Part shown: in pieces, positions 50,575 to 58,909 of the stretch | How positions within the stretch are numbered: position 1 is the stretch's first letter | How the letters are laid out: each line of letters starts with the position of its first letter | Assembly (NCBI GenBank): GCA_905339155.1 | Contig: CAJPFJ010000003.1 | Span: 37,639 to 101,638, forward strand | DNA length: 64,000 bases | Direction of reading: 5' to 3' | From: Methanosarcinales archaeon | Lineage (GTDB): Archaea; Halobacteriota; Methanosarcinia; Methanosarcinales; Methanoperedenaceae | Made by a program: the position numbers and the translations under genes | The notes under the pieces: model-generated | Database searches by the model: none | What the model saw: the letters and a program-made list of their open reading frames with translations, nothing else | What the model was told of the DNA's origin: nothing

Positions 50575-50754
50575 CTATTTCCCAAAGACCTTCTTGATCT
50601 GACCCTTCTTTTCTTGAACTTTGCCGACAACTTTTTCTGCTGTGCCTTCGGCTTCGAGTTTGGGATTATCGAGGAGCTGCCCGGCAGTTTCCTTGATTTC
50701 ACCTTTTATTTTGTGAACTTTGCTTTCAACCTCATCTTTTGTGCTGCTTTTCAT
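50575..50754 (-). CDS. CsbD-family stress protein, copy 2
   Basis: A 59-residue protein: MKSSTKDEVESKVHKIKGEI, then KLEAEGTAEKVVGKVQEKKG and QIKKVFGK. GGAGG lies 6 bases before the ATG. It follows the 50830 membrane gene by 75 bases on the same strand and may belong to the P4 unit. Clearly paralogous to 47287. Confidence 0.85.
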   Translation of the reverse strand: MKSSTKDEVESKVHKIKGEIKETAGQLLDNPKLEAEGTAEKVVGKVQEKKGQIKKVFGK

Positions 50755-50829
50755 AGTATTCCTCCATTTCTTATTTATCTGACTGTTCTTACCTATTTGT
50801 TTTCTAACGTATCTCCTATGGTTACGGAT

Positions 50830-51519
50830 TCAGTGAGATGGCCGGCCGCGTTCCAGAGCAGTGACGCGAGATTCCAGGGTCGCAAGTTGCGGCTCCAGGG
50901 CGCCGACGCGTGGGCCCAGCGAAGGGGCTGTGCCCGATAGTGTGCCCTCAAGAGAGGCGATACGTCTTTCCTGCGCCGCATCTCGGGTGGATTGCAGTTC
51001 CTCCTCGTGGATCTTGAGGACACTGATAGTGTTTCGCAGTGTGAAGAGCAGGTAAATCGATGCTGCCGTCAGGATAATTATTGAGGCGCCGATCACGAAG
51101 AACGCCTCTCGCGGTGAGAATATTCCGGCGCTCTGGACGCCTGAGTATCCCAGAAAGACCACGATAAGCAGGCCCGCGATCACAAGTCCGCCAAGGACAG
51201 CATAGGGATATCCGCTTTCCAGTTTTACTTCTTTCCTGGTGACTTGCCTGGTATCTTTGTATATGTTCACGTTACCATTTTCGATCTTCACACTGAAATC
51301 ATCAGTTCTAACATTGTTGATTTTTAAAATTACATTGGTTTTTTGATTGTTAAGAATTAATGACAGAAAATTTTTTTCAGTAAAAATTTTAATCTCGTCG
51401 TTACCGATTTTTTCAATTTTTGCTGCCCTTACCCAATCGACACCATATTTCTGTTCCAGATACTCTATGAGTTTTCCGTCATCTTTTCCTGGAACGTTTT
51501 CCCAGCTAAATATATACAT
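50830..51519 (-). CDS. Membrane protein with a conserved N-terminal module and a coiled-coil tail
   Basis: A 229-residue protein. The first 90 residues (YIFSWENVPGKDDGKLIEYL, then VDWVRAAKIEKIGNDEIKIF) form a soluble module that I associate with other methanogen and Methanoperedens proteins. Two transmembrane helices follow near 105-125 and 140-165, then a heptad-rich tail (RIASLEGTLSGTAPSLGPRV). The GC-rich tail contrasts with the AT-rich front. It is behind promoter P4 and a leader of the conserved type. Function unknown. Confidence 0.6.
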   Translation of the reverse strand: MYIFSWENVPGKDDGKLIEYLEQKYGVDWVRAAKIEKIGNDEIKIFTEKNFLSLILNNQKTNVILKINNVRTDDFSVKIENGNVNIYKDTRQVTRKEVKLESGYPYAVLGGLVIAGLLIVVFLGYSGVQSAGIFSPREAFFVIGASIIILTAASIYLLFTLRNTISVLKIHEEELQSTRDAAQERRIASLEGTLSGTAPSLGPRVGALEPQLATLESRVTALERGRPSH

Positions 51520-51599
51520 ATATTTACTCCTCCATTTGCGATTCAGTTTCTTTTGATTTTTCCATGTTTTTTGCCTATTGTTTTTCAGTTAGGGATTTA

Positions 51600-51660
51600 C
51601 GTTAAAAGGAATATTCCTTTCTCAAGCACCAGATCTTATAGGATCAGATAACTGATGCAT
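51600..51660 (-). promoter_or_regulatory. Structured leader RNA, diverged copy P4
   Basis: In the RNA, GCATCAG (complement of 51652-51658) pairs with CTGGTGC (complement of 51626-51632), with one U-G pair, around GATC-CTATAA-GATC. An AAAGGAATATTCCTTT palindrome follows. The position and stem match P2 and P5; the loop sequence differs. Confidence 0.5.
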
Positions 51661-51680
51661 AAGTTGGATGGTAAACCCCA

Positions 51681-51747
51681 CCCCGTAGTAAAATGAATGG
51701 CTTCATTAGTATATAAAATTATCTAATCGTTCATTTAATTTTAGACG
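51681..51747 (-). promoter_or_regulatory. Stress-island promoter, copy P4
   Basis: Minus strand: CTAAAATTAAATGAACGATT plus AGA, TATA-like TTTTATATA (51710-51719), then CTAATGAAGCCATTCA. The end diverges from the other copies (TTTTACTAC instead of TATATTGTTT). It drives the 50830 gene. Confidence 0.65.
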
Positions 51748-51831
51748 ATGTTCATATTAGCTAAATAAAGTGAGGAAGGCACATTCCCTATATTGATAAA
51801 TTGGCAGGAAATGAAATCATAATAACTAATC

Positions 51832-52413
51832 CTAATCCATATCGGCAATATGTTTCAACCTCATTTTTATTCTTGCCTCTAATTCCCTCGGGTCAAAAGG
51901 TTTTATCATATAATCATCTATACCTAAACCTATTCCTTTGAGCTTATCATCCACACTGGCCTTGGCAGACAAAATTATTATTGGTAAATTCTTTGTGGAA
52001 TCATGTTCTTTTAATTCTTTGCAGACCATGTAGCCATCCATTTCAGGCATCATGATATCCAGAACCAGGATGTCAGGAGATCTGGCAAAGACCATCCCCA
52101 GAGCTTCTTTTCCATTTGCAGCTTCTAAAATCTCGTATTGATCATCCATAAAATATCGAATAATGTTTACAACATTTTTATCATCATCCGCAATGAGTAT
52201 TTTGATTTTCTTTTCAACTATTTCTTCTTCATTTTTTAAGAACCAGATTTTTGCAGTCCCTATCTCTTCGCCATTAACCAGGTTTTTTTCTTTCATTCCA
52301 TCCAGATACTTCAGGGCTGTTGCCTTGCTCATATTTACCCTGGCAACTATCTCGGTGGTTGTCATTTTTCCAGTTTTCAGTACTTTTTGCAATTCTTTTT
52401 CTCGCCAGTGCAT
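51832..52413 (-). CDS. Response regulator with N-terminal winged helix and C-terminal receiver
   Basis: A 193-residue protein. Residues 1-65 form a winged helix (MTTTEIVARVNMSKATALKY). Residues 70-190 are a receiver domain with the acidic pocket in ILIADDDKNVV, the phospho-acceptor Asp in LVLDIMMPEMDG, the Thr/Ser site in IILSAKAS and the Lys in DDYMIKPFDP. The order, DNA-binding first, is the reverse of most bacterial regulators. No histidine kinase is nearby. It is the second gene of the P5 unit and a candidate regulator of the island. Confidence 0.85.
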   Translation of the reverse strand: MHWREKELQKVLKTGKMTTTEIVARVNMSKATALKYLDGMKEKNLVNGEEIGTAKIWFLKNEEEIVEKKIKILIADDDKNVVNIIRYFMDDQYEILEAANGKEALGMVFARSPDILVLDIMMPEMDGYMVCKELKEHDSTKNLPIIILSAKASVDDKLKGIGLGIDDYMIKPFDPRELEARIKMRLKHIADMD

Positions 52414-52449
52414 ATTTTGCCCTTTAGGTTTGAGTTCAATGAGATACGG

Positions 52450-52596
52450 CTACAGCGGTTTTCGTCCCTGGATGATTCTGAGCAGTATCAAGATAATAGC
52501 AATGACCAGCAATATGTGGATCACACTCCCGAGTAAACCGAGCAAAAATCCCAATAGCCAGAGTATAATCAGAATCACAATTATTGTCTCGATCAT
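52450..52596 (-). CDS. lmo0937-type two-helix membrane miniprotein, copy 2
   Basis: A 48-residue protein: MIETIIVILIILWLLGFLLG, then HILLVIAIILILLRIIQGRK. It is the closest relative of the 48174 gene. It is the first gene after the P5 leader and lies 37 bases upstream of the response regulator. Confidence 0.75.
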   Translation of the reverse strand: MIETIIVILIILWLLGFLLGLLGSVIHILLVIAIILILLRIIQGRKPL

Positions 52597-52673
52597 GATT
52601 TAATCTCTCACGTCCTGATATTTTCCCATTTTTCTTTAACCGTTTTCCTGTAGGGGATTTAAATTAATGGAAT

Positions 52674-52733
52674 GTGCCCTTCTCACACACCAGGATCTTG
52701 ATCCAATGGGAAACTGGTGCAGGAGTAGAGCAC
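52674..52733 (-). promoter_or_regulatory. Structured leader RNA, copy P5
   Basis: In the RNA, GTGC (complement of 52730-52733) pairs with GCAC (complement of 52674-52677), and CACCAG (complement of 52714-52719) with CTGGTG (complement of 52688-52693), enclosing GGAT-CAAG-ATCC. Relative to P2, U-A becomes C-G in the stem while the loop TTTCCCATT stays unchanged. Confidence 0.6.
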
Positions 52734-52754
52734 TATAAATTCCCACTCCCATAT

Positions 52755-52820
52755 GTCAAACAATATATTGTATAATTCATTACTATTTAAAACTTTCTGA
52801 TCAATTATTTATTTTTAAAC
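52755..52820 (-). promoter_or_regulatory. Stress-island promoter, copy P5
   Basis: Minus strand: GTTTAAAAATAAATAATTGA plus TCAGA, TATA element TTTTAAATA (52784-52792), then GTAATGAATTATACAATATA and TTGTTTG. It drives lmo0937 copy 2 and the response regulator. Confidence 0.7.
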
Positions 52821-52904
52821 GATAATAAAAAATAATTGCAGAACCAATCATGAAAGTTGGTGTAATGATTTAGTAGTATCAAAACTTCATTTCAAGGGGG
52901 AGCG

Positions 52905-54431
52905 TTAAGACTTTATTAGAGATTTCCCTGTCATCTCTTTTGGTTTTTCAATTCCCAGGATTTCAAGAAGCGTCGGGGCTATATCTGCAAGTATCCCATC
53001 CCTTAGCTTTATCCCGGCCTCACAACAAAGGAAAGGCACAGGGTCGCATGTGTGTGCTGTATGTATCCCGCCTGTTTCATCAACCATCTGCTCGGCATTG
53101 CCATGGTCTGCCGTCAATATCAATAGTCCGCCTCCTGAGATTACTGCTTCGAATACCTTTCCAATACATTTATCGACAGACTCAGCTGCTTTCACTGCGG
53201 CTTCAAATATTCCAGTGTGCCCGACCATGTCAAGGTTCGCATAATTCAGGATAATAATATCAAACTTGCCTGATGACACTGCTTTTACAACTTCATCGGT
53301 TACAGGATAAGCGCTCATTTCCGGTTGATGGTCATAGGTAGCTACTTTTGGGGAAGGTACCAATATCCTTTCCTCACCTTTAACAGGTGTCTCCCTCCCG
53401 CTGTTGAAGAAAAACGTGACATGGGCATATTTCTCGGTTTCTGCTATTCGAAGCTGTTTTAAATTGTGACGGGAAAGGACATCTGCAAGAATATTTTTAA
53501 GAGACTCGGCAGGAAATGCAACTGGAACTTTGAAAGTTTCATCATACTGCGTCAGGCACACAAAATGTGTATGCGGGAAAATTTTTCGTTTAAAATCATT
53601 GAAATCATGATCAATAAAAGCCCTGGTTATTTCACGTGCGCGGTCTGAACGGAAATTAAAGAAAATTACCGAATCGTTATTCGAAATTACAGAAACGGGG
53701 TCATTGTTTTTCAAAATTATAGTAGGGGTGACAAACTCATCATTCTCATCGCGCCCATAGGCGTTCTCAACAGCCTGGCGGGCTGATCGCCCAGTTTCGC
53801 CTATTCCTGATGTCATGGCATCGTAGGCTTTTTCGACCCTGTCCCATCTTTTGTCCCTGTCCATAGCAAAATACCTGCCCGATATTGTTGCAAATTCTCC
53901 TTCCAGTTCTTTCATTCTCTTTTCCGCATCTGCAATATAAGTAAAAGCGCTCTTTGGAGGTACATCCCTGCCATCCAGGAATGCATGTACAAAAACATTC
54001 CTTATGCCATGTTTTTGTGCAAGTTTTAGAAGAGCATAAAGATGAGTGTTGTGACTGTGTACCCCGCCATCTGAAAGCAATCCCATAAGATGCAGCGACG
54101 AACCTTTTGTTTTGACATTCTCTATTGCATCAATAAGAATTGGATTGTTAAAAAAATCTCCATCCTTTATCGATTTTGTTATCCTTGTTAAATCCTGGTA
54201 AACGATCCTTCCCGCCCCGATATTGAGATGTCCCACCTCGGAATTTCCCATCTGGCCTTCGGGAAGGCCGACTGACATGCCTGATGCTTCAAGGATTGAA
54301 TGTGGATACGTCGAAAAAAGCCGGTCAATGTTAGGCGTTTTTGCGGCTGTTATGGCATTTCCTTCTTTTTTTCCCCTCAGGCCAAAGCCATCGAGAATCA
54401 TCAGGAGGATGGGTCTTCTTTTAATTTTCAT
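52905..54431 (-). CDS. gpmI: 2,3-bisphosphoglycerate-independent phosphoglycerate mutase
   Basis: A 508-residue enzyme of the alkaline-phosphatase superfamily. [13 protein letters not shown] gives the first metal Asp, [16 protein letters not shown] the catalytic Ser, [14 protein letters not shown] the substrate region, and [11 protein letters not shown] and [11 protein letters not shown] the metal His ligands. It interconverts 2- and 3-phosphoglycerate. It is the manganese-type GpmI (about 510 aa), not the archaeal ApgM. ATG 54431 follows GGAGC inside the upstream HEPN-like gene. Confidence 0.95.
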   Translation of the reverse strand: MKIKRRPILLMILDGFGLRGKKEGNAITAAKTPNIDRLFSTYPHSILEASGMSVGLPEGQMGNSEVGHLNIGAGRIVYQDLTRITKSIKDGDFFNNPILIDAIENVKTKGSSLHLMGLLSDGGVHSHNTHLYALLKLAQKHGIRNVFVHAFLDGRDVPPKSAFTYIADAEKRMKELEGEFATISGRYFAMDRDKRWDRVEKAYDAMTSGIGETGRSARQAVENAYGRDENDEFVTPTIILKNNDPVSVISNNDSVIFFNFRSDRAREITRAFIDHDFNDFKRKIFPHTHFVCLTQYDETFKVPVAFPAESLKNILADVLSRHNLKQLRIAETEKYAHVTFFFNSGRETPVKGEERILVPSPKVATYDHQPEMSAYPVTDEVVKAVSSGKFDIIILNYANLDMVGHTGIFEAAVKAAESVDKCIGKVFEAVISGGGLLILTADHGNAEQMVDETGGIHTAHTCDPVPFLCCEAGIKLRDGILADIAPTLLEILGIEKPKEMTGKSLIKS

Positions 54432-54585
54432 CAATAGCTCCTTGGATTTTCAAGAACTTTGCAGCCTGAATATCCCTGAAATTGTTTGAGAATGACTCAA
54501 ATCCCTGCATTTTGATTTCTTTAATAAGCCTTAGATTCTCTTCGATGAGATCTATCATGGCATTTATGACCTCATTACTGATCAT
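54421..54585 (-). pseudogene. Truncated HEPN-like toxin gene
   Basis: The 54 residues (ISNEVINAMIDLIEENLRLI, then [19 protein letters not shown]) resemble the first helices of HEPN proteins paired with minimal nucleotidyltransferases. The usual family length is 110-150 residues and the catalytic R-x4-6-H is absent. The ATG overlaps the MNT-like stop (ATGA). The end runs into the gpmI start. Confidence 0.45.
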
Positions 54586-54917
54586 AGACCAACCCTCGCT
54601 CGCCTGGCAGCATCGTACTTTTCAAGGTGGGGTTTGAAATCATAATATAGGTCTAAAGAAGAGGTTTCAAATTCAATTCTTTTTTTCTCATCTTTTGAGA
54701 ACAAAAGTTTTCCGAATCTTAAGACCTGACTTCGAAACCTGAGGGTTGAACCATTGAGGATCCTTACATCAACTGTTTTTTTCCCAGGCAGCGCTCTCTC
54801 AATTTTTATTGCAAGCCTTGAAGTATATAATGGATCTTTTTCGAGTACTTTTATGATTTTTTCCACGTAATATAAATGTGCAGAGGGTTTTATAAACTCT
54901 TTGAATAGAGGAAACAA
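54582..54917 (-). pseudogene. Minimal nucleotidyltransferase-like antitoxin, N-terminus replaced
   Basis: The C-terminal 70 residues (LNGSTLRFRSQVLRFGKLLF, then SLDLYYDFKPHLEKYDAARR) fit MNT antitoxins of HEPN-MNT pairs. The N-terminal GS-x10-DxD active-site motif is missing. In its place is a 40-residue stretch (HLYYVEKIIKVLEKDPLYTS) of unknown origin. Together with the shortened HEPN gene it looks like a decayed module. Confidence 0.45.
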
Positions 54918-54959
54918 TTATTATTATACCCGCTTTTACAGGGGGGAGGAATCTTATTG

Positions 54960-55718
54960 AATGCAGCAGTATTTGCCGTAGAAAATATTCCGCTCATCGA
55001 AAAGGGCGATGATATAGCACGTATTTTGACACAAAGAACCCAACTCAGTGAACATGATATCATTGCCATTTCTTCTACTGTTGTTTCCAAATCTGAAGGA
55101 AGAGTAATTTTCCTGAAAAACGTGAACCCAACAGGAAGGGCAAAGCTTATAGCTATGAATAATAAAATCGATCCGAGGTTTGTCCAGGCTGTGCTTGATG
55201 AAAGCGTTGAAATATTGCTTGAGTCCCCATTTCTTCTTGCCCTTATGAAGAGCGGCAGTATCTGCATTAATGCAGGGATTGACCATTCCAATGTAGAAGG
55301 CAGCGATAATATACTTTTACTGCCTGAAGATCCTGATAAAAGCGCGTTGGAGCTAAAAAAATCAATATTTAATTACGCCGAAAAGAACGTCAGTGTTATC
55401 ATCACAGATACAAACGGCAGGGCTTTCCGTATGGGACAGACTGGCGCAGCCATTGGATGCGCTGGTATTAAACCAACCCGGGACTGGCGCGGTACAAAAG
55501 ACCTGTTCGGCAGGGTCCTTGAAGTAAAAAATGAAGGCATTGTGGATGAAATAGCATGTTTTGCCAACATACTGATGGGGGAAGGAGATGGCGGTATGCC
55601 CATCGTCGTGATCCGGGGTCTTGAACTGTATGATGAATCTAATGGAATAAAAGAATTATACAGGCCTGAAAATGAAGATGTAATACGCAAGGCGATCCTT
55701 AAATCCCGGTCAGTTTGA
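54960..55718 (+). CDS. cofE: Coenzyme F420-0:L-glutamate ligase
   Basis: A 252-residue protein. It has the CofE pattern LIEKGDDIARIL, IIAISSTVVSKSEGRVI, INAGIDHSNVEG and VSVIITDTNGRAFRMGQTGA, with VAIGCAG-like IGCAGIKPTRDWRG. It adds glutamates to F420-0, the hydride carrier of methanogens and methanotrophic archaea. The ATG at 54960 (or TTG 54957) follows GGAGGA. The 3' end overlaps the convergent HD gene. Confidence 0.92.
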   Translation, partial: NAAVFAVENIPLIEKGDDIARILTQRTQLSEHDIIAISSTVVSKSEGRVIFLKNVNPTGRAKLIAMNNKIDPRFVQAVLDESVEILLESPFLLALMKSGSICINAGIDHSNVEGSDNILLLPEDPDKSALELKKSIFNYAEKNVSVIITDTNGRAFRMGQTGAAIGCAGIKPTRDWRGTKDLFGRVLEVKNEGIVDEIACFANILMGEGDGGMPIVVIRGLELYDESNGIKELYRPENEDVIRKAILKSRSV

Positions 55719-56883
55719 ACTGCTTTAGTTCTTTTTTGACTTCAAAGAAATCCCTTGCAATATTTCCAACTTTTTCCCTGTATTCAGGAGGTGTGAAAAC
55801 ACCAAGGCGCCAGTTGTCAAGCTGCGCTTTTTCAAGTGATGCCACAAGATTTGAGGCTTTATCAATGGATATCATTTTGCCGTTAATAATGACCTGGGCT
55901 TTCATTTCTGCGATCTGGGGTTTTTCAGGAATATCCACCAGCACATAGCCAGGATCAATGCCTGCAATTTGTGCTATTTCATTTTCGATCCTCTTTGCGC
56001 TTTTTTGAACTTTTTCAACATCAATGTTCACAGAATGAAAATCAGTATATAGCGCCCGCTTGAAAAGACGCCGTTCATCAAGCCTTTTTACTATCTCGGA
56101 GGCATATCCTCCTGCTTTTTTCATTTCCATCATGAAAGTGCAATCATCCATCCTCCTGAATAACTTCGGGTCAAGTCCATTCTCTACCATGTATTGCGCC
56201 CCATGATGGCACATGGATTCTGCGATCCTGCTGACATGATGGAAATATACTGTAGGATGCATCAGGAATCTTGATACAAGCAGGGATTCTGCGGCCTGCA
56301 ACCCTCCAATATTCAGCACCAGTTTATTTTCATTGAATTTTAGTTCATGGATCAACCTGACATGGTCAATAAGGCCAAAAGCCACACCTGTATAATGGGC
56401 ATCCCGCACAAGATAATCCATCCTGTCCACATCAATTTCACTGTGAATTATCTGTCCCGGATTTGTTTCTCCTCTGATATGCCGGGCAATTGCCCGGGGG
56501 GATAAGGAATACTCTTTGAGTATATCTGAAATTTCTCCTTTTCTTAATAATTCTTCTATATCCTCATGGCTTTTTCTTGTATATCGCAAGATCACTTCTT
56601 CTGAAGCATGTGAAAAAGGCCCATGGCCGATGTCGTGTAGCAGTGCTGCTGCCAGAAGTTCGTTACGTTGTTTCTCATCCACCTGTTTAACAAGATGTTT
56701 TGCCAGGTGATAGACACCGAGTGAATGCTCAAAACGTGTATGATTTGCACCGGGATAAACTAAATTAGAGAAACCCAGCTGCCTTATCCTTCGAAGCCTC
56801 TGTACCTGCGGAGTTTCGATCAAAGAAAGCGCAAGTTCGTCAAGTTCAATATAATCATGTATCGGATCGCGTATAACTTTCAT
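55699..56883 (-). CDS. HD-domain phosphohydrolase (dGTPase-like)
   Basis: A 394-residue HD-superfamily protein: VIRDPIHDYIELDELALSLI, RFEHSLGVYHLAKH, the metal-binding HD in LLHDIGHGPFSHASEE and the distal Asp in HSEIDVDRMDYLVRDA. Archaeal relatives hydrolyse nucleotides; the exact substrate is unknown. It overlaps the restriction remnant upstream by 4 bases and converges on cofE. Confidence 0.88.
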   Translation of the reverse strand: MKVIRDPIHDYIELDELALSLIETPQVQRLRRIRQLGFSNLVYPGANHTRFEHSLGVYHLAKHLVKQVDEKQRNELLAAALLHDIGHGPFSHASEEVILRYTRKSHEDIEELLRKGEISDILKEYSLSPRAIARHIRGETNPGQIIHSEIDVDRMDYLVRDAHYTGVAFGLIDHVRLIHELKFNENKLVLNIGGLQAAESLLVSRFLMHPTVYFHHVSRIAESMCHHGAQYMVENGLDPKLFRRMDDCTFMMEMKKAGGYASEIVKRLDERRLFKRALYTDFHSVNIDVEKVQKSAKRIENEIAQIAGIDPGYVLVDIPEKPQIAEMKAQVIINGKMISIDKASNLVASLEKAQLDNWRLGVFTPPEYREKVGNIARDFFEVKKELKQFKLTGI

Positions 56884-57167
56884 AGGTTTTTTTCAATACC
56901 TCGAACAATATTGAATTCATCATAATAATTGCCGAATGCTGATGGCTGCAATACTTCAAGCCTGCTTTTTACTGTAAGTCCTGGCGCAACGATAAAAAAG
57001 TATTTTGAAATTTGTGTCAGGTGTGGGTCATAGGCACAAATCTTTTTTGCGCCTTCCCTATCTGTTTCTGGAGTTACTAGACCTACAGGAGGGTTGTTGC
57101 AGCGTTCTTTGCCTTTGTTGTCGTATTGCTCGATGGGTTTCTTCTCGGTTCTGGTGGTTCTGGACAT
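56880..57167 (-). pseudogene. Type III restriction-modification remnant (Mod start fused to Res segment)
   Basis: The first 50 residues (EKKPIEQYDNKGKERCNNPP, then VGLVTPETDREGAKK and YDPHL) match the N-terminus of type III site-specific DNA-methyltransferases. The rest (FFIVAPGLTVKSRLEVLQP, then SAFGNYYDEFNIV) matches a region of the restriction helicase subunit. The join is in frame, so a deletion removed most of mod and the start of res. Confidence 0.6.
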
Positions 57168-57319
57168 TCTGAATATATCTATAATTGTAGATGTGTGTTA
57201 AATATATTCTCTTTTATGGATGAAGGAAAGTATCTTGGAAATATTAGACCGCTATTGACAAAAGAACCATAGAACTTATTCTGGCGATATCTTGAAGGCC
57301 CCACATATTATATTCAAAA

Positions 57320-57559
57320 TCACTCATTCTCTCTCGTTATCCAGTAGACTGCCTTGTATTTCTCCGCAAAACCGAAGATATTTTTAGCCATCACTGATCG
57401 CCCATATTCCTTGAGGTCTCCGCCCTGGTCGTATATGAAAGTATTTTCACCAAGTTTTGTCACTTTAAATATCTCCCCCTTCTCCTCTGTCCCCACATGC
57501 AGGACATCCCCTATTTTTAAATCCTGGATCTTTGGCCGAACTGTTGTTTTTTCTACCAT
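57320..57559 (-). CDS. Small conserved hypothetical protein
   Basis: A 79-residue beta-rich protein (QDLKIGDVLHVGTEEKGEIF, then KVTKLGENTFIYDQGGD) with an SH3-like or Hfq-like strand pattern. It ends KAVYWITRENE. No family is named with confidence. It lies 49 bases downstream of tyrA on the same strand. Confidence 0.55.
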   Translation of the reverse strand: MVEKTTVRPKIQDLKIGDVLHVGTEEKGEIFKVTKLGENTFIYDQGGDLKEYGRSVMAKNIFGFAEKYKAVYWITRENE

Positions 57560-57607
57560 TTTGAATCACCTTCTTTATCTGTTGCGCGCAGTCATCAATA
57601 ATAAATC

Positions 57608-58909
57608 TTACCTGATGGTACAGCCTATACCCTTTAGAAGTCTTTCAACACTCCCTTGCACAATATTCGCATCTCGATCCCCAAATATTGTGAGCCTGTA
57701 TGTAACACTTTGTGTATTTTGTTTGTCATAAACATCGATGATTTGCGCAGATACAATCCCTTCCCTGTCTGCAATTACGCTTTTTATGATCTCTGGGTCA
57801 GAAGCAGCCGGAATATATACCGAGACATCGCGAGTCATATTTTTCAAATTTACTGATTTCCATGAATATAATTCCTTTTCATTTAATAGTCTCACATTCT
57901 CAATAAGGAATTCGATCCTTTTCCCGCCCCGTTCCAGGATAACGGTTCTGGGAGTGACTTTTTTAACAATCCCGATATGAATAACACCTGAATAGATATG
58001 CTTGATTGCGCACTCGCTGCCTATTGAGCGCATGAGTTCTTCATGCTCGGCAATTTTTGTGCCAATGAGTTTATCCGAGCGCCTGAGAGCTGATTCCGTA
58101 TCACCAAAATGCGCGGCGGCTTTTTTCATAAGACTCACAAAGCCCTCAATGTCCTTCCTTTTGACTGTCTCTGCCATCATGTTGCACTGGTCGATGTAAG
58201 CCTTGTGCACTTTTGCCACTTCGGGATTCATCTGTATCATGGCATACAGGTAAGGGTTTTGGGCAAGAATCCGCCCCACAAGGTCAAGCATGATATCATA
58301 CATGGGGCTCATGAACCTGCGTGATCTTGCAACATCGAATTCAAGCTCCCTGAAAACCATTCCTATGGCAATACAGGCAAAATGCGTAAGACCCTGGACA
58401 ACCGCCATCATCCTGTCATGCTCTTTGGCATCTAATATCTCTATATGTGCGCCATTATCCTCATACAGGCTCTTTATTACAGGGAACCATTTTGAACTTC
58501 TTCCATTGACCGGTGTAAAGATCACTATCTGTCCCCTTATATCAGGAATTGAAGGACCGAACATCGGATGAGACCCAAGTATCTCGACATTGTGTGGTGC
58601 ATACTTTATCATCGCTTCCATCGGGCCTGTTTTTATTGAAGTGATATCCATAAGAAGACTCCCTGGAGACATTTTGGGAGCAATATTAGAAATCATTTTT
58701 CCAGTGATATTTATCGGAACAGATATCATGACAATATCACTTGATTTTATTTCCCCGTCAAGGTCATCCGCAAAAACTACACACAGATCTTCTGCAACAT
58801 CTTTTTTCTTATTAATACCCCATATAACAACATCAAATCCATGTTCTTTATAAAACTTCGCAAACCACCTGCCTGTTTCTCCGCTCCCCCCGATTATCAA
58901 TATTTTCAT
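57608..58909 (-). CDS. tyrA: Prephenate dehydrogenase with C-terminal ACT-like domain
   Basis: A 433-residue protein. The N-terminal Rossmann motif is ILIIGGSGETGRWFAKFYKE, and VMISVPINITGKMIS, DITSIKTGPMEAM and LGSHPMFGPSIPD mark the prephenate dehydrogenase domain, with the catalytic-type His in GSHPMFGP. The last 90 residues (SVYIPAASDPEIIKSVIADR) form an ACT-like regulatory domain. It converts prephenate to hydroxyphenylpyruvate for tyrosine. It overlaps aroE by 4 bases. Confidence 0.9.
   Translation of the reverse strand: MKILIIGGSGETGRWFAKFYKEHGFDVVIWGINKKKDVAEDLCVVFADDLDGEIKSSDIVMISVPINITGKMISNIAPKMSPGSLLMDITSIKTGPMEAMIKYAPHNVEILGSHPMFGPSIPDIRGQIVIFTPVNGRSSKWFPVIKSLYEDNGAHIEILDAKEHDRMMAVVQGLTHFACIAIGMVFRELEFDVARSRRFMSPMYDIMLDLVGRILAQNPYLYAMIQMNPEVAKVHKAYIDQCNMMAETVKRKDIEGFVSLMKKAAAHFGDTESALRRSDKLIGTKIAEHEELMRSIGSECAIKHIYSGVIHIGIVKKVTPRTVILERGGKRIEFLIENVRLLNEKELYSWKSVNLKNMTRDVSVYIPAASDPEIIKSVIADREGIVSAQIIDVYDKQNTQSVTYRLTIFGDRDANIVQGSVERLLKGIGCTIR

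Noticed and set aside
50830..50960. GC-rich block as a foreign insertion
   Set aside because: It is the in-frame coiled-coil tail of the 50830 protein; composition follows Arg/Ala/Leu heptads.
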